Source: an uncultured Prevotella sp.
GTDB taxonomy: Bacteria > Bacteroidota > Bacteroidia > Bacteroidales > Bacteroidaceae
Length of the DNA: 43,757 bases
NCBI GenBank assembly: GCA_934215545.1
Contig: CAKQAD010000011.1
Span: 1-43,757, forward strand
Direction: 5' to 3'
Position numbers and translations under genes: made by a program. Below, one piece after another: positions 16,577 to 24,086 of the stretch (within the stretch, counting starts at the first letter, position 1; each line of letters begins with the position of its first letter). The notes under the pieces were generated by a model. That model was not told the DNA's origin and did no database searches. It saw only the letters and a program-made list of their open reading frames with translations.

Positions 16577-16876
16577 TTTTTGAATTTTGAGATGCAGCGG
16601 AGCTGCAATTTTGAGTTTTGAATTTTGAGTTTTGAATTATTCTCGGCTTCGCCTGCGATTAATCATTTTTGAGTTTTGAATTCGCTGCCTAAACCCGATA
16701 ACAGCGAAAAATCAAAAATGAACAACTCACAATGCGCGAAGCGCACAACTCAAAACTCAAAATTCAAAAATCAAAACTCAAAGATAGGCTGCGAATTCAT
16801 AACTCAAAAATGAATAATTCAAAATTGCCGAAGGCAACAACTCAAAATTCAAAATTCAAAATTCAAAATTCAAAAA
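16565..16876. repeat. Heptad/hairpin repeat array C
   Basis: This is the longest copy. The left half is RTTTTGA heptads (16607-16640 holds four in a row) with hairpins TGCAGC-GGA-GCTGCA (16593-16607) and CGGC-TTCG-CC. The centre is TTCGCTG ... CAGCGAA (7-bp paired ends, about 16681-16708). The right half is TCAAAAY heptads with TGCGC-GAA-GCGCA (16733-16745) and TTGCC-GAA-GGCAA (16825-16837), ending in five tandem TCAAAAT units. The halves are roughly inverse, so a transcript could fold end to end. The array fills the rmuC-purL gap and continues in frame with purL. Confidence 0.85.
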
Positions 16877-16884
16877 AATATTTA

Positions 16885-16892
16885 TACCTTTG
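16885..16892 (+). promoter_or_regulatory. -7 box of purL
   Basis: TACCTTTG fits TANNTTTG. It lies immediately after the array and 38 bases before the ATG at 16930, which supports that start. Confidence 0.7.
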
Positions 16893-16929
16893 CAGGCAGA
16901 ACATAATACATAACAACTATATAAGCAGT

Positions 16930-19900
16930 ATGATTCTATTTTTCATGACTCCAAGCAAGAGCGTGATAGCCACAGAAGTGGATCACCAGCTCTCACAAGA
17001 CGAGATCAATGAACTGTGTTGGCTTTACGGCGGTGCCGCTCTTATCGAGGGTGAGACTGTCGAAGGCTTCTTTGTGGGCCCACGCCGCGAAATGATTACT
17101 CCATGGAGTACGAATGCCGTAGAGATAACTCAAAATATGAGTCTCCACGGCATTTCTCGTATAGAGGAGTATTTCCCCGTCAGCTCGAAGGATGCCGACC
17201 ACGACCCTATGCTGCAACGCATGTACGAGGGTCTGAACCAGGAGATATTCACCGTAAATCACCAGCCAGAGCCTATCAAGCACGTAGCAAACATAGAAGA
17301 ATACAACGAGCAGGAGGGTTTGGCACTCTCGCCAGAAGAGATTGAGTATTTGCACAAGATAGAGAAGGAGCTCGGACGCCCTCTCACCGACAGCGAGATA
17401 TTCGGTTTTGCACAAATCAACTCTGAGCACTGCCGCCACAAGATTTTCGGTGGTACCTTCATCATCGACGGCAAGGAGATGGAGTCGTCGCTGTTTGCAA
17501 TGATTAAGCAGACTACAAAAGAGAACCCTAACAAGATTCTCTCTGCTTATAAAGATAATGTGGCCTTTGCACAGGGCCCCGTGGTGGAGCAGTTTGCTCC
17601 TAAGGATCAGTCAACATCCGACTATTTCCAGGTGAAAGACATCGAGAGTGTCATCTCGCTCAAGGCGGAAACCCACAACTTCCCTACCACCGTAGAGCCT
17701 TTCAATGGTGCTGCCACTGGCACTGGCGGCGAGATACGCGACCGTATGGGTGGTGGCGTTGGCTCATGGCCTATTGCGGGCACTGCAGTGTATATGACTG
17801 CTTACCCACGCCTCACCGACGACAATGGCGCCACACGCGATTGGGAGAACATCATGCCTGTGCGCAAGTGGCTCTACCAGACACCGGAGCAGATTCTCAT
17901 CAAGGCATCGAATGGGGCCAGCGACTTCGGCAACAAGTTCGGTCAGCCGCTCATCACTGGTTCGGTGCTCACCTTCGAACATCAGGAGGGCAGCGAGAAG
18001 TATGCCTACGATAAGGTGATAATGCTTGCTGGTGGCGTGGGCTACGGCACCAAGCGCGACTGCCTGAAGAAGGAGCCTCAGAAGGGCAATAAAGTAGTGG
18101 TAGTGGGTGGCGACAACTATCGCATCGGACTCGGCGGTGGCTCAGTATCATCGGTAGACACCGGACGCTACAGCAATGGCATTGAGCTAAACGCTGTGCA
18201 GCGTGCCAACCCCGAGATGCAGAAGCGCGCCTACAACCTGGTGCGTGCTCTGTGCGAGGAGGATGTGAACCCTGTTGTGAGCATTCACGACCACGGCTCG
18301 GCCGGACACCTCAACTGCCTCTCGGAGCTTGTAGAGGAGTGTGGCGGCGAGATTGACATGACAAAGCTGCCCATCGGCGACAAGACGCTGTCGGCGAAGG
18401 AAATTATAGCCAACGAGAGCCAGGAGCGCATGGGCTTGCTCATCGACGAGAAGCACATAGAGCATGTGCGCCGCATTGCAGAGCGCGAGCGTGCACCGCT
18501 GTATGTTGTCGGCGAGACAACTGGCGATGCTCACTTCGCATTCAAGCAGGGCGATGGCGTGAAGCCTTTCGACCTCGACGTGGCTCAGATGTTCGGTCAC
18601 TCACCAAAGACCATAATGCGCGACGAAACAGTGGAGCGCCACTACAAGGATGCTGTCTACACTCACGAGGCTGCACCTGCTGACGGCAAGGACACACAGC
18701 TCGACAACTACGTGGCTCGCGTGCTGCAGCTCGAGGCTGTGGCTTGTAAAGACTGGCTCACCAACAAGGTAGACCGCTCCGTAACGGGCAAGATAGCACG
18801 CCAGCAGTGCCAGGGCGAGATACAGCTGCCACTGAGCGACTGTGGCGTGGTGGCTCTCGACTATCGCGGAAAGAAGGGCATCGCTACTGCCCTCGGACAT
18901 GCACCACAAGCTGGACTGGCATCGCCAGAGGCAGGCTCAGTGCTGTCGGTGGCTGAGGCTCTCACAAATATAGTATGGGCACCACTTGCCGACGGACTCA
19001 ACAGCCTGTCGCTCTCTGCCAACTGGATGTGGCCATGCCGCTCGCAGAAGGGCGAGGATGCACGTCTGTATAGTGCAGTGAAGGCTCTCAGCGAATTCTG
19101 CTTGGCACTGAAGGTGAATGTACCTACTGGCAAGGACTCTCTGTCGCTGAGCCAGCAATATCCTAACGGCGAGAAGATTATCTCTCCGGGCACTGTCATC
19201 GTGAGCGCCGGCGGCGAGGTGTCAGACATCCGCAAGGTGGTATCGCCAGTGGTTGTCAACGACAAGAACTCTTCGCTCTATCACATCGACTTCTCATTCG
19301 ATGAGCAACGCCTCGGCGGTAGCGCCTTCGCTCAGAGCCTTGGCTTCGTGGGCGACGATGTGCCAACAGTGAAAAACCCAGAATATTTTGCCGACTGCTT
19401 CAATGCCGTGCAGGACATGATACAGAAGGGATGGATTATGGCTGGCCACGACATTTCGGCTGGCGGCCTTATCACCACCCTACTCGAGATGTGCTTCGCC
19501 AATACAAATGGTGGTATGCACATCAACCTGCACAACCTCGCAGGCAACGACATCATTAAGATGCTGCTCGCCGAGAACCCAGGCGTGGTGATACAGGTGG
19601 CAGACAAGTATAAGGAGGAGTTCAAGGAATATATGGACAACAATGGCATTGGCTATGCCAAGATTGGCTACCCCACTCCGTCGGAACGCACCATCGTGGT
19701 GAAGAAAGACGACTACTGCCATACATTCGACATCGATGCTATGCGCGACACATGGTATAAGACTTCTTATCTGCTCGACCGCGACCAGAGCTTCAACGGC
19801 TGCGCTGCCAAGCGCCGCGACAACTACAAGCAGCAGCCGCTGCAGATGCACTTCCACGAGGGCTTCAGTGGTTCGCTCGAGAGCTATGGCATCTCTGCCG

Positions 19901-20670
19901 ACCGCCGCACTGCATCGGGCATCAAGGCTGCCATCATCCGCGAGAAGGGCACCAACGGCGAGCGCGAAATGGCTTACTCGCTCTATCTTGCTGGCTTCGA
20001 TGTGAAGGACGTAATGATGACCGACCTCATCACTGGCCGCGAGACACTCGAGGATGTCAATATGATTGTGTTCTGCGGTGGCTTCTCCAACTCCGACGTG
20101 CTTGGTTCGGCAAAGGGCTGGGCAGGTGCATTCCTCTTCAACCCGAAGGCAAAGGAGGCACTCGACAAGTTCTACGCTCGCGAAGACACGCTGTCGCTTG
20201 GTATCTGCAACGGCTGTCAGCTGATGGTAGAGCTCAACCTCATCAACCCTGAGCACGAGCACCGCACACGCATGCTCCACAACGACTCGCATAAGTTTGA
20301 GAGCACATTCATTGGTGTAGACATTCCACAGAACAACAGCGTGATGTTCGCTTCGCTCAGCGGCGACGAGCTGGGCATCTGGGTGGCTCACGGCGAAGGC
20401 AAGTTCTCACTGCCTGAGGCAGAGGATAAGTATAATGTGGTGGCTCGCTATCACTATGCAGAATATCCCGGCAACCCTAATGGCTCCGACTATGCAGTGG
20501 CAGGCATCTGCTCTGCCAACGGACGCCATCTGGCAATGATGCCTCACTTGGAGCGTGCCATCTTCCCATGGCAAAACGCATGGTATCCTGCCGACCGCCG
20601 TCAGGACGATGTCACTCCATGGATCGAAGCATTTGTGAACGCACGCAAGTGGATCGAAAACAGAAAGTAA
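16930..20670 (+). CDS. purL: Phosphoribosylformylglycinamidine synthase (single chain)
   Basis: The protein has 1246 aa from the ATG at 16930 (MILFFMTPSKSVIATEVD). An in-frame ATG at 16732 would add 66 residues of translated repeat and lies upstream of the promoter. It catalyses the ATP- and glutamine-dependent conversion of FGAR to FGAM in purine synthesis. The large single-chain type combines a synthetase half with SEHCRHKIFGG, KAETHNFPTTVEPFNGAATG and GGEIRDRMGGG, a second pseudo-symmetric half (HDISAGGLITTLLEM), and a C-terminal glutaminase domain. The glutaminase nucleophile is in LGICNGCQLMVEL (C1093), with the catalytic His nearby in MMPHLERAIFPW. The length matches the proteobacterial-type enzyme (about 1,290 aa). 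A terminator follows, so it is a single-gene unit. Confidence 0.97.
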   Translation: MILFFMTPSKSVIATEVDHQLSQDEINELCWLYGGAALIEGETVEGFFVGPRREMITPWSTNAVEITQNMSLHGISRIEEYFPVSSKDADHDPMLQRMYEGLNQEIFTVNHQPEPIKHVANIEEYNEQEGLALSPEEIEYLHKIEKELGRPLTDSEIFGFAQINSEHCRHKIFGGTFIIDGKEMESSLFAMIKQTTKENPNKILSAYKDNVAFAQGPVVEQFAPKDQSTSDYFQVKDIESVISLKAETHNFPTTVEPFNGAATGTGGEIRDRMGGGVGSWPIAGTAVYMTAYPRLTDDNGATRDWENIMPVRKWLYQTPEQILIKASNGASDFGNKFGQPLITGSVLTFEHQEGSEKYAYDKVIMLAGGVGYGTKRDCLKKEPQKGNKVVVVGGDNYRIGLGGGSVSSVDTGRYSNGIELNAVQRANPEMQKRAYNLVRALCEEDVNPVVSIHDHGSAGHLNCLSELVEECGGEIDMTKLPIGDKTLSAKEIIANESQERMGLLIDEKHIEHVRRIAERERAPLYVVGETTGDAHFAFKQGDGVKPFDLDVAQMFGHSPKTIMRDETVERHYKDAVYTHEAAPADGKDTQLDNYVARVLQLEAVACKDWLTNKVDRSVTGKIARQQCQGEIQLPLSDCGVVALDYRGKKGIATALGHAPQAGLASPEAGSVLSVAEALTNIVWAPLADGLNSLSLSANWMWPCRSQKGEDARLYSAVKALSEFCLALKVNVPTGKDSLSLSQQYPNGEKIISPGTVIVSAGGEVSDIRKVVSPVVVNDKNSSLYHIDFSFDEQRLGGSAFAQSLGFVGDDVPTVKNPEYFADCFNAVQDMIQKGWIMAGHDISAGGLITTLLEMCFANTNGGMHINLHNLAGNDIIKMLLAENPGVVIQVADKYKEEFKEYMDNNGIGYAKIGYPTPSERTIVVKKDDYCHTFDIDAMRDTWYKTSYLLDRDQSFNGCAAKRRDNYKQQPLQMHFHEGFSGSLESYGISADRRTASGIKAAIIREKGTNGEREMAYSLYLAGFDVKDVMMTDLITGRETLEDVNMIVFCGGFSNSDVLGSAKGWAGAFLFNPKAKEALDKFYAREDTLSLGICNGCQLMVELNLINPEHEHRTRMLHNDSHKFESTFIGVDIPQNNSVMFASLSGDELGIWVAHGEGKFSLPEAEDKYNVVARYHYAEYPGNPNGSDYAVAGICSANGRHLAMMPHLERAIFPWQNAWYPADRRQDDVTPWIEAFVNARKWIENRK

Positions 20671-20692
20671 TTTTTAATCAATAGGACAAAAG

Positions 20693-20737
20693 GTCGAAGA
20701 GACAAAGGGTTGAATATACTCTTTGTCTCTTTTCGAC
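20693..20737 (+). terminator. Terminator hairpin after purL
   Basis: GTCGAAGAGACAAAG (20693-20707) pairs with CTTTGTCTCTTTTCGAC (20721-20737) with a two-base bulge. The T-run after it is weak. Confidence 0.6.
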
Positions 20738-20776
20738 ATTTAAGTTCTCTGAGGTTTAATAGATTTTAGAAAACGC

Positions 20777-21316
20777 ATGTCAAACGTATATTACGACTCT
20801 TTCCGCACATTCTTCAAGATAGGACTATTCACCCTCGGTGGTGGCTACGCCATGATACCTATCATTGAGAGCGAAGTGGTCGACAAGCACAAATGGATAG
20901 AGCGCGACGACTTTATTGACCTGCTTGCCGTGGCACAGAGCTGCCCCGGTGTGCTCGCCATAAACATAAGTGTGTTTGTGGGCTATCGCTTGCGCAAGCT
21001 GCGGGGGGCGCTATGCACCTCGCTGGGTGCCGCCCTGCCGTCGTTCTTGATAATACTGCTCATAGCCATGTTCTTCCACCAGTTTCAAGACAATGCAGTG
21101 GTGCAGGCAATGTTCAACGGCATACGCCCTGCAGTGGTGGCATTGATAGCTGCACCGGTGTTCACGCTGGCAAAGAGCGCCCACATCGGATGGACCAACT
21201 GCTGGATACCTATCGTGTGCGCCTTGTTGATATGGCTGCTTGGTGTCAACCCCATATATGTGATATTGGCAGCCGGCATTGGAGGCTATGTATATGGCAT
21301 TCTTCAACAGAACTAA
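20777..21316 (+). CDS. Chromate transporter family protein, first half
   Basis: The protein has 179 aa with five to six transmembrane segments. It shows the family's duplicated-domain signature: FKIGLFTLGGGYAMIPIIES (residues about 12-31), then LAVAQSCPGVLAINISVFVG and GIRPAVVALIAAPVFTLAK. It is a short-chain (single-domain) CHR protein; these work as pairs encoded by adjacent genes, each half the length of long ChrA. The family exports chromate in Proteobacteria, but the role in anaerobic gut or oral Bacteroidales is untested and another oxyanion is possible. The partner gene starts 24 bases after this stop, in the same direction. Confidence 0.9.
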   Translation: MSNVYYDSFRTFFKIGLFTLGGGYAMIPIIESEVVDKHKWIERDDFIDLLAVAQSCPGVLAINISVFVGYRLRKLRGALCTSLGAALPSFLIILLIAMFFHQFQDNAVVQAMFNGIRPAVVALIAAPVFTLAKSAHIGWTNCWIPIVCALLIWLLGVNPIYVILAAGIGGYVYGILQQN

Positions 21317-21340
21317 TACACATTATATTATAATAGATAT

Positions 21341-21916
21341 ATGATTTTCTTAAGTCTGTTTCTCACATTCTTCCAGATAGGACTCTTCGGCTTTGGGGGT
21401 GGCTATGGCATGCTGTCGCTCATTCAGGCACAGACGGTGACACACCACGCATGGCTCACATCGGCTGAGTTCACCAATATCGTGGCAATCAGCCAGATGA
21501 CGCCAGGCCCCGTGGGCATCAACTCCGCCACCTATTGCGGCTACACCGCTGTGCGCAATGCCGGCTTCGGCAATGCCATGGGCATGCTGGGCAGCCTCAC
21601 AGCCACCATTGCTTTGGTGCTGCCATCGTTCATACTTATGATTCTCATCTGTCGCATGTTTCTGAAATACATGAACACCACACCCGTGCAGAGCATCATG
21701 AGCGGACTGCGTCCATGTGTGGTGGGCCTCATTGCTGCCGCAGCACTGATGCTGATGACACCCGAAAACTTCTCTACTCCAAATGTCAACCCATGGCAGT
21801 TTTGGATTAGCGTAGCACTATTTGCAGCCACCTTCGTGGGCACAAAATTCCTGAAGATAAACCCCATACGCATGATTTGCTGGACAGCATTTGCCGGACT
21901 AATGCTCCTATATTGA
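21341..21916 (+). CDS. Chromate transporter family protein, second half
   Basis: The protein has 191 aa. It has FFQIGLFGFGGGYGMLSLIQ near the N-terminus, VAISQMTPGPVGINSATYCG at about 49-68, and SGLRPCVVGLIAAAALMLM at about 121-139. It is paralogous to the preceding gene, and the two presumably assemble with opposite membrane topology, as in other short-chain pairs. The stop codon TATTGA runs straight into TTTTGA heptads of the following array. Confidence 0.9.
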   Translation: MIFLSLFLTFFQIGLFGFGGGYGMLSLIQAQTVTHHAWLTSAEFTNIVAISQMTPGPVGINSATYCGYTAVRNAGFGNAMGMLGSLTATIALVLPSFILMILICRMFLKYMNTTPVQSIMSGLRPCVVGLIAAAALMLMTPENFSTPNVNPWQFWISVALFAATFVGTKFLKINPIRMICWTAFAGLMLLY

Positions 21917-22180
21917 ATTTTGAGTTTTGAATTTTGAATTTTGAGTTGTTGCCTTCGGCAATTTTGAGTTAATGATTTTTGAATTACCTATGCTGGCAAT
22001 TCTGAGCTGTGAAATCTAAAATTCAAAAATGAATAACTCACAATCGGCGTAGCCGACAACTCAAAATTCAAAGATAGTGCAAGCCGAAGGCAATTAAAGC
22101 TTGCTTTAATTGCTGAGGTGCAGCCTATCTTATCTAAAATTCAAAATTCAAAACTCAAAGACAGATAGCTATCACTTAAA
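21917..22180. repeat. Heptad/hairpin repeat array D
   Basis: Left half: TTTTGAG/TTTTGAA heptads with TTGCC-TTC-GGCAA (21949-21961). Right half: TCAAAAT heptads with TCGGC-GTA-GCCGA (22044-22056) and GCC-GAA-GGC (22083-22091). The array contains a copy of the promoter-associated repeat (22091-22133). It lies between the chromate genes and the fucosidase. Confidence 0.8.
22091..22133 (+). repeat. Promoter-associated repeat, copy 3
   Basis: AATTAAAGCTTGCTTTAATT is a 9-bp stem with a TT loop. It is followed by GCTGAGGTGCAGCCTATCTT. Compared with copies 1 and 2 (TCAAGC/GCTTGA) the stem bases change on both sides, so pairing is kept. Confidence 0.75.
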
Positions 22181-22304
22181 ATTTATGATAAACCTTTGCT
22201 ATTACAACCATTATTGACTGAATAACAACTTATTAAAAGTTTTTCGTTAACTACATAGAAGTAAAAAAAACTTACTTTTAAGATAGTATATACGAAATTT
22301 TAGT

Positions 22305-22312
22305 TACCTTTG
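22305..22312 (+). promoter_or_regulatory. -7 box upstream of the fucosidase gene
   Basis: TACCTTTG fits TANNTTTG. If used, the leader is about 200 nt and carries array E. A second TATCTTTG at 22330-22337, inside the palindrome ATAGGC-TGC-GCCTAT, is an alternative. Confidence 0.55.
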
Positions 22313-22327
22313 CAAAAAATAGGCTGC

Positions 22328-22481
22328 GCCTATCTTTGAATTTTGAGTTTTGAATTTTGAGTTGTGCGCTTCGCAGCTTAAAAACGCCAACAGCGAAAAT
22401 TCAAAAATGAATAATTCAAAATTGCCGAAGGCAACAACTCAAAATTCAAAACTCAAAATTCAAAACTGCGCCCACGGCGCA
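22328..22481. repeat. Heptad/hairpin repeat array E, probably in a 5' leader
   Basis: TTTTGAA/TTTTGAG heptads are followed by the core TTCGCAGCTTAAAAACGCC ... CAGCGAA, then TCAAAAT heptads with TTGCC-GAA-GGCAA (22422-22434) and TGCGCC-CAC-GGCGCA (22467-22481). The left and right halves are inverse. Confidence 0.8.
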
Positions 22482-22523
22482 TAACTAAGAACATTATATA
22501 CATTACTAACAAAACAATAAAAC

Positions 22524-24062
22524 ATGAAGAAAATCTCTATCTTTATCTCTGCCCTGTGCCTCGCAGCAATGGCTCCGCTTGGCGTGCAGGCCCAGAGTGA
22601 GTTTCAATTGAAGCCTCAGACATTGAGCAATCCTGACAATGTCCCGGCTCCTGTTTTCCCAGTGCCAAGCGAGCGCCAGCTCAAATGGAACGAGACCGAA
22701 TATTACGGATTCTTCCACTATGGTATGAACACCTATACAGGTAAGGAATGGGGCGATGGCACCGAGTCAGAATCTACTTTCAACCCTACAAAGAAGCCAA
22801 ACCCACGCCAGTGGCTCGAGGTGGCTAAGAAGGCAGGCATGAAGGGTGGTATCGCTGTGGTAAAGCACCACGACGGTTTCTGCCTTTGGCCAACAGAGAC
22901 TACCACACACAGCGTTAAGTACTCTAACACCACTTATGGCAAGCAGACCAACATTCCTAAGGACTTTGCAGAGGCTGCCAATGCCCTTGGCATGAAGTAT
23001 GGTTTCTACATCTCTCCATGGGACTTGAGCAACAAGTATTGGGGCGAGAAGGATTCCAACGGTAAGTACACCGACAATTACGCAAAGAAGGTGTTCCTTC
23101 CACAGTGCGTAGAGCTCGCTAAGTATGGCGACAAGCAGTTCGAGATGTGGTTCGACGGTGCAACAGGTGGCGACCACGCTGGTAGCTATGGTCGTCCTTA
23201 CGGCACAGAGAAACGTACTATCGACAACGCACAGACCTACTACGACATCCCTAACCTCCGCGACTCTATCCACAACCTCCTTCCTGACGTAATCATGTGG
23301 GGTGTAGGTGGCGAAGCACGCTGGATTGGTAACGAGCAGGGCTGGGCTGGCGAAACATGCTGGTCGATGGGCGACGCTGAAGAAGGCGACGAGAACGGCT
23401 GGCAGTGGCTCCCAGGCGAGAGCGATGCCATGGCTACAACCAATGGTTGGTTCTGGAACTCAAAATCACAGCCTAAGGGAGCTGAGGAGCTCTTCAAGAT
23501 CTACCTCGAGACAGTAGGCCGCAACGCAACCCTCATCCTCAACATTCCACCAAACAAGGATGGCGAGATTGCATCTAACGTAGCTACACGCCTTGAGGAA
23601 CTCGGCAAGCTCATCTCTACACGTCTTGGCACCGACCTCGCTAAGAGCGCTACCATCTCTGCAAGCAAGACACGTACTAAGGGTGCTTCTCGCAACTACA
23701 ACGCATCGAACATGATCGATGGCAACAAGGACACATACTGGGCAACCAACGATGGCGACAAGACTGCTACCATCACATTGCAGTGGAACACCGCACAGAA
23801 GTTGCGCTATGTAGCTCTTCAGGAATACATCAAGCTCGGACAGCGTGTTAAGAAGTTCAAGATTGAGACAAGTACCGACGGCAAGAACTTCACAGAGCGT
23901 GCTACACAGGTTAAGCAGACAACTATCGGCTACAAGCGTATCATCCCTCTGCACGGCAGCACATCTAATAGCTACCAGAGCGGTGTGAGCACAAAGTATC
24001 TGCGCATCACCATCGAGGATAGCAAGGCTTGTCCACTCATCCACACTATCTCAGTTTACTAA
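22524..24062 (+). CDS. Secreted GH29 alpha-L-fucosidase with F5/8C domain
   Basis: The protein has 512 aa. The signal peptide is residues 1-24 (GVQAQ). The GH29 barrel spans about 45-365: YYGFFHYGMNTYTGKEWG (60-77), GIAVVKHHDGFCLWPTETT, and the nucleophile Asp in EMWFDGATGGDH (D211). PGESDAM with NGWFWNSKS usually carries the acid/base region in the GH29-B type. A C-terminal discoidin-like domain (about 372-512, NASNMIDGNKDTYWAT) probably binds galactosides. It removes alpha-1,3/4-linked fucose, as on Lewis-type glycans, if it follows the B subgroup (inference). It forms a two-gene unit with the next gene (24 bases apart), ended by the terminator at 25862. Codon use is strongly biased, suggesting high expression. 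Confidence 0.93.
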   Translation: MKKISIFISALCLAAMAPLGVQAQSEFQLKPQTLSNPDNVPAPVFPVPSERQLKWNETEYYGFFHYGMNTYTGKEWGDGTESESTFNPTKKPNPRQWLEVAKKAGMKGGIAVVKHHDGFCLWPTETTTHSVKYSNTTYGKQTNIPKDFAEAANALGMKYGFYISPWDLSNKYWGEKDSNGKYTDNYAKKVFLPQCVELAKYGDKQFEMWFDGATGGDHAGSYGRPYGTEKRTIDNAQTYYDIPNLRDSIHNLLPDVIMWGVGGEARWIGNEQGWAGETCWSMGDAEEGDENGWQWLPGESDAMATTNGWFWNSKSQPKGAEELFKIYLETVGRNATLILNIPPNKDGEIASNVATRLEELGKLISTRLGTDLAKSATISASKTRTKGASRNYNASNMIDGNKDTYWATNDGDKTATITLQWNTAQKLRYVALQEYIKLGQRVKKFKIETSTDGKNFTERATQVKQTTIGYKRIIPLHGSTSNSYQSGVSTKYLRITIEDSKACPLIHTISVY

Positions 24063-24086
24063 TCAACCAACTTATACCTTAGAATA

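Noticed and set aside
16565..16876. CRISPR array
   Set aside because: The unit is 7 bp with no spacers and no cas genes are present; the repeats are tandem heptads with hairpins.
16732..16929. Upstream in-frame ATG of purL
   Set aside because: It lies in repeat array C before the promoter at 16885; the family starts with a sequence like MILFF...TPSKSVIA at 16930.
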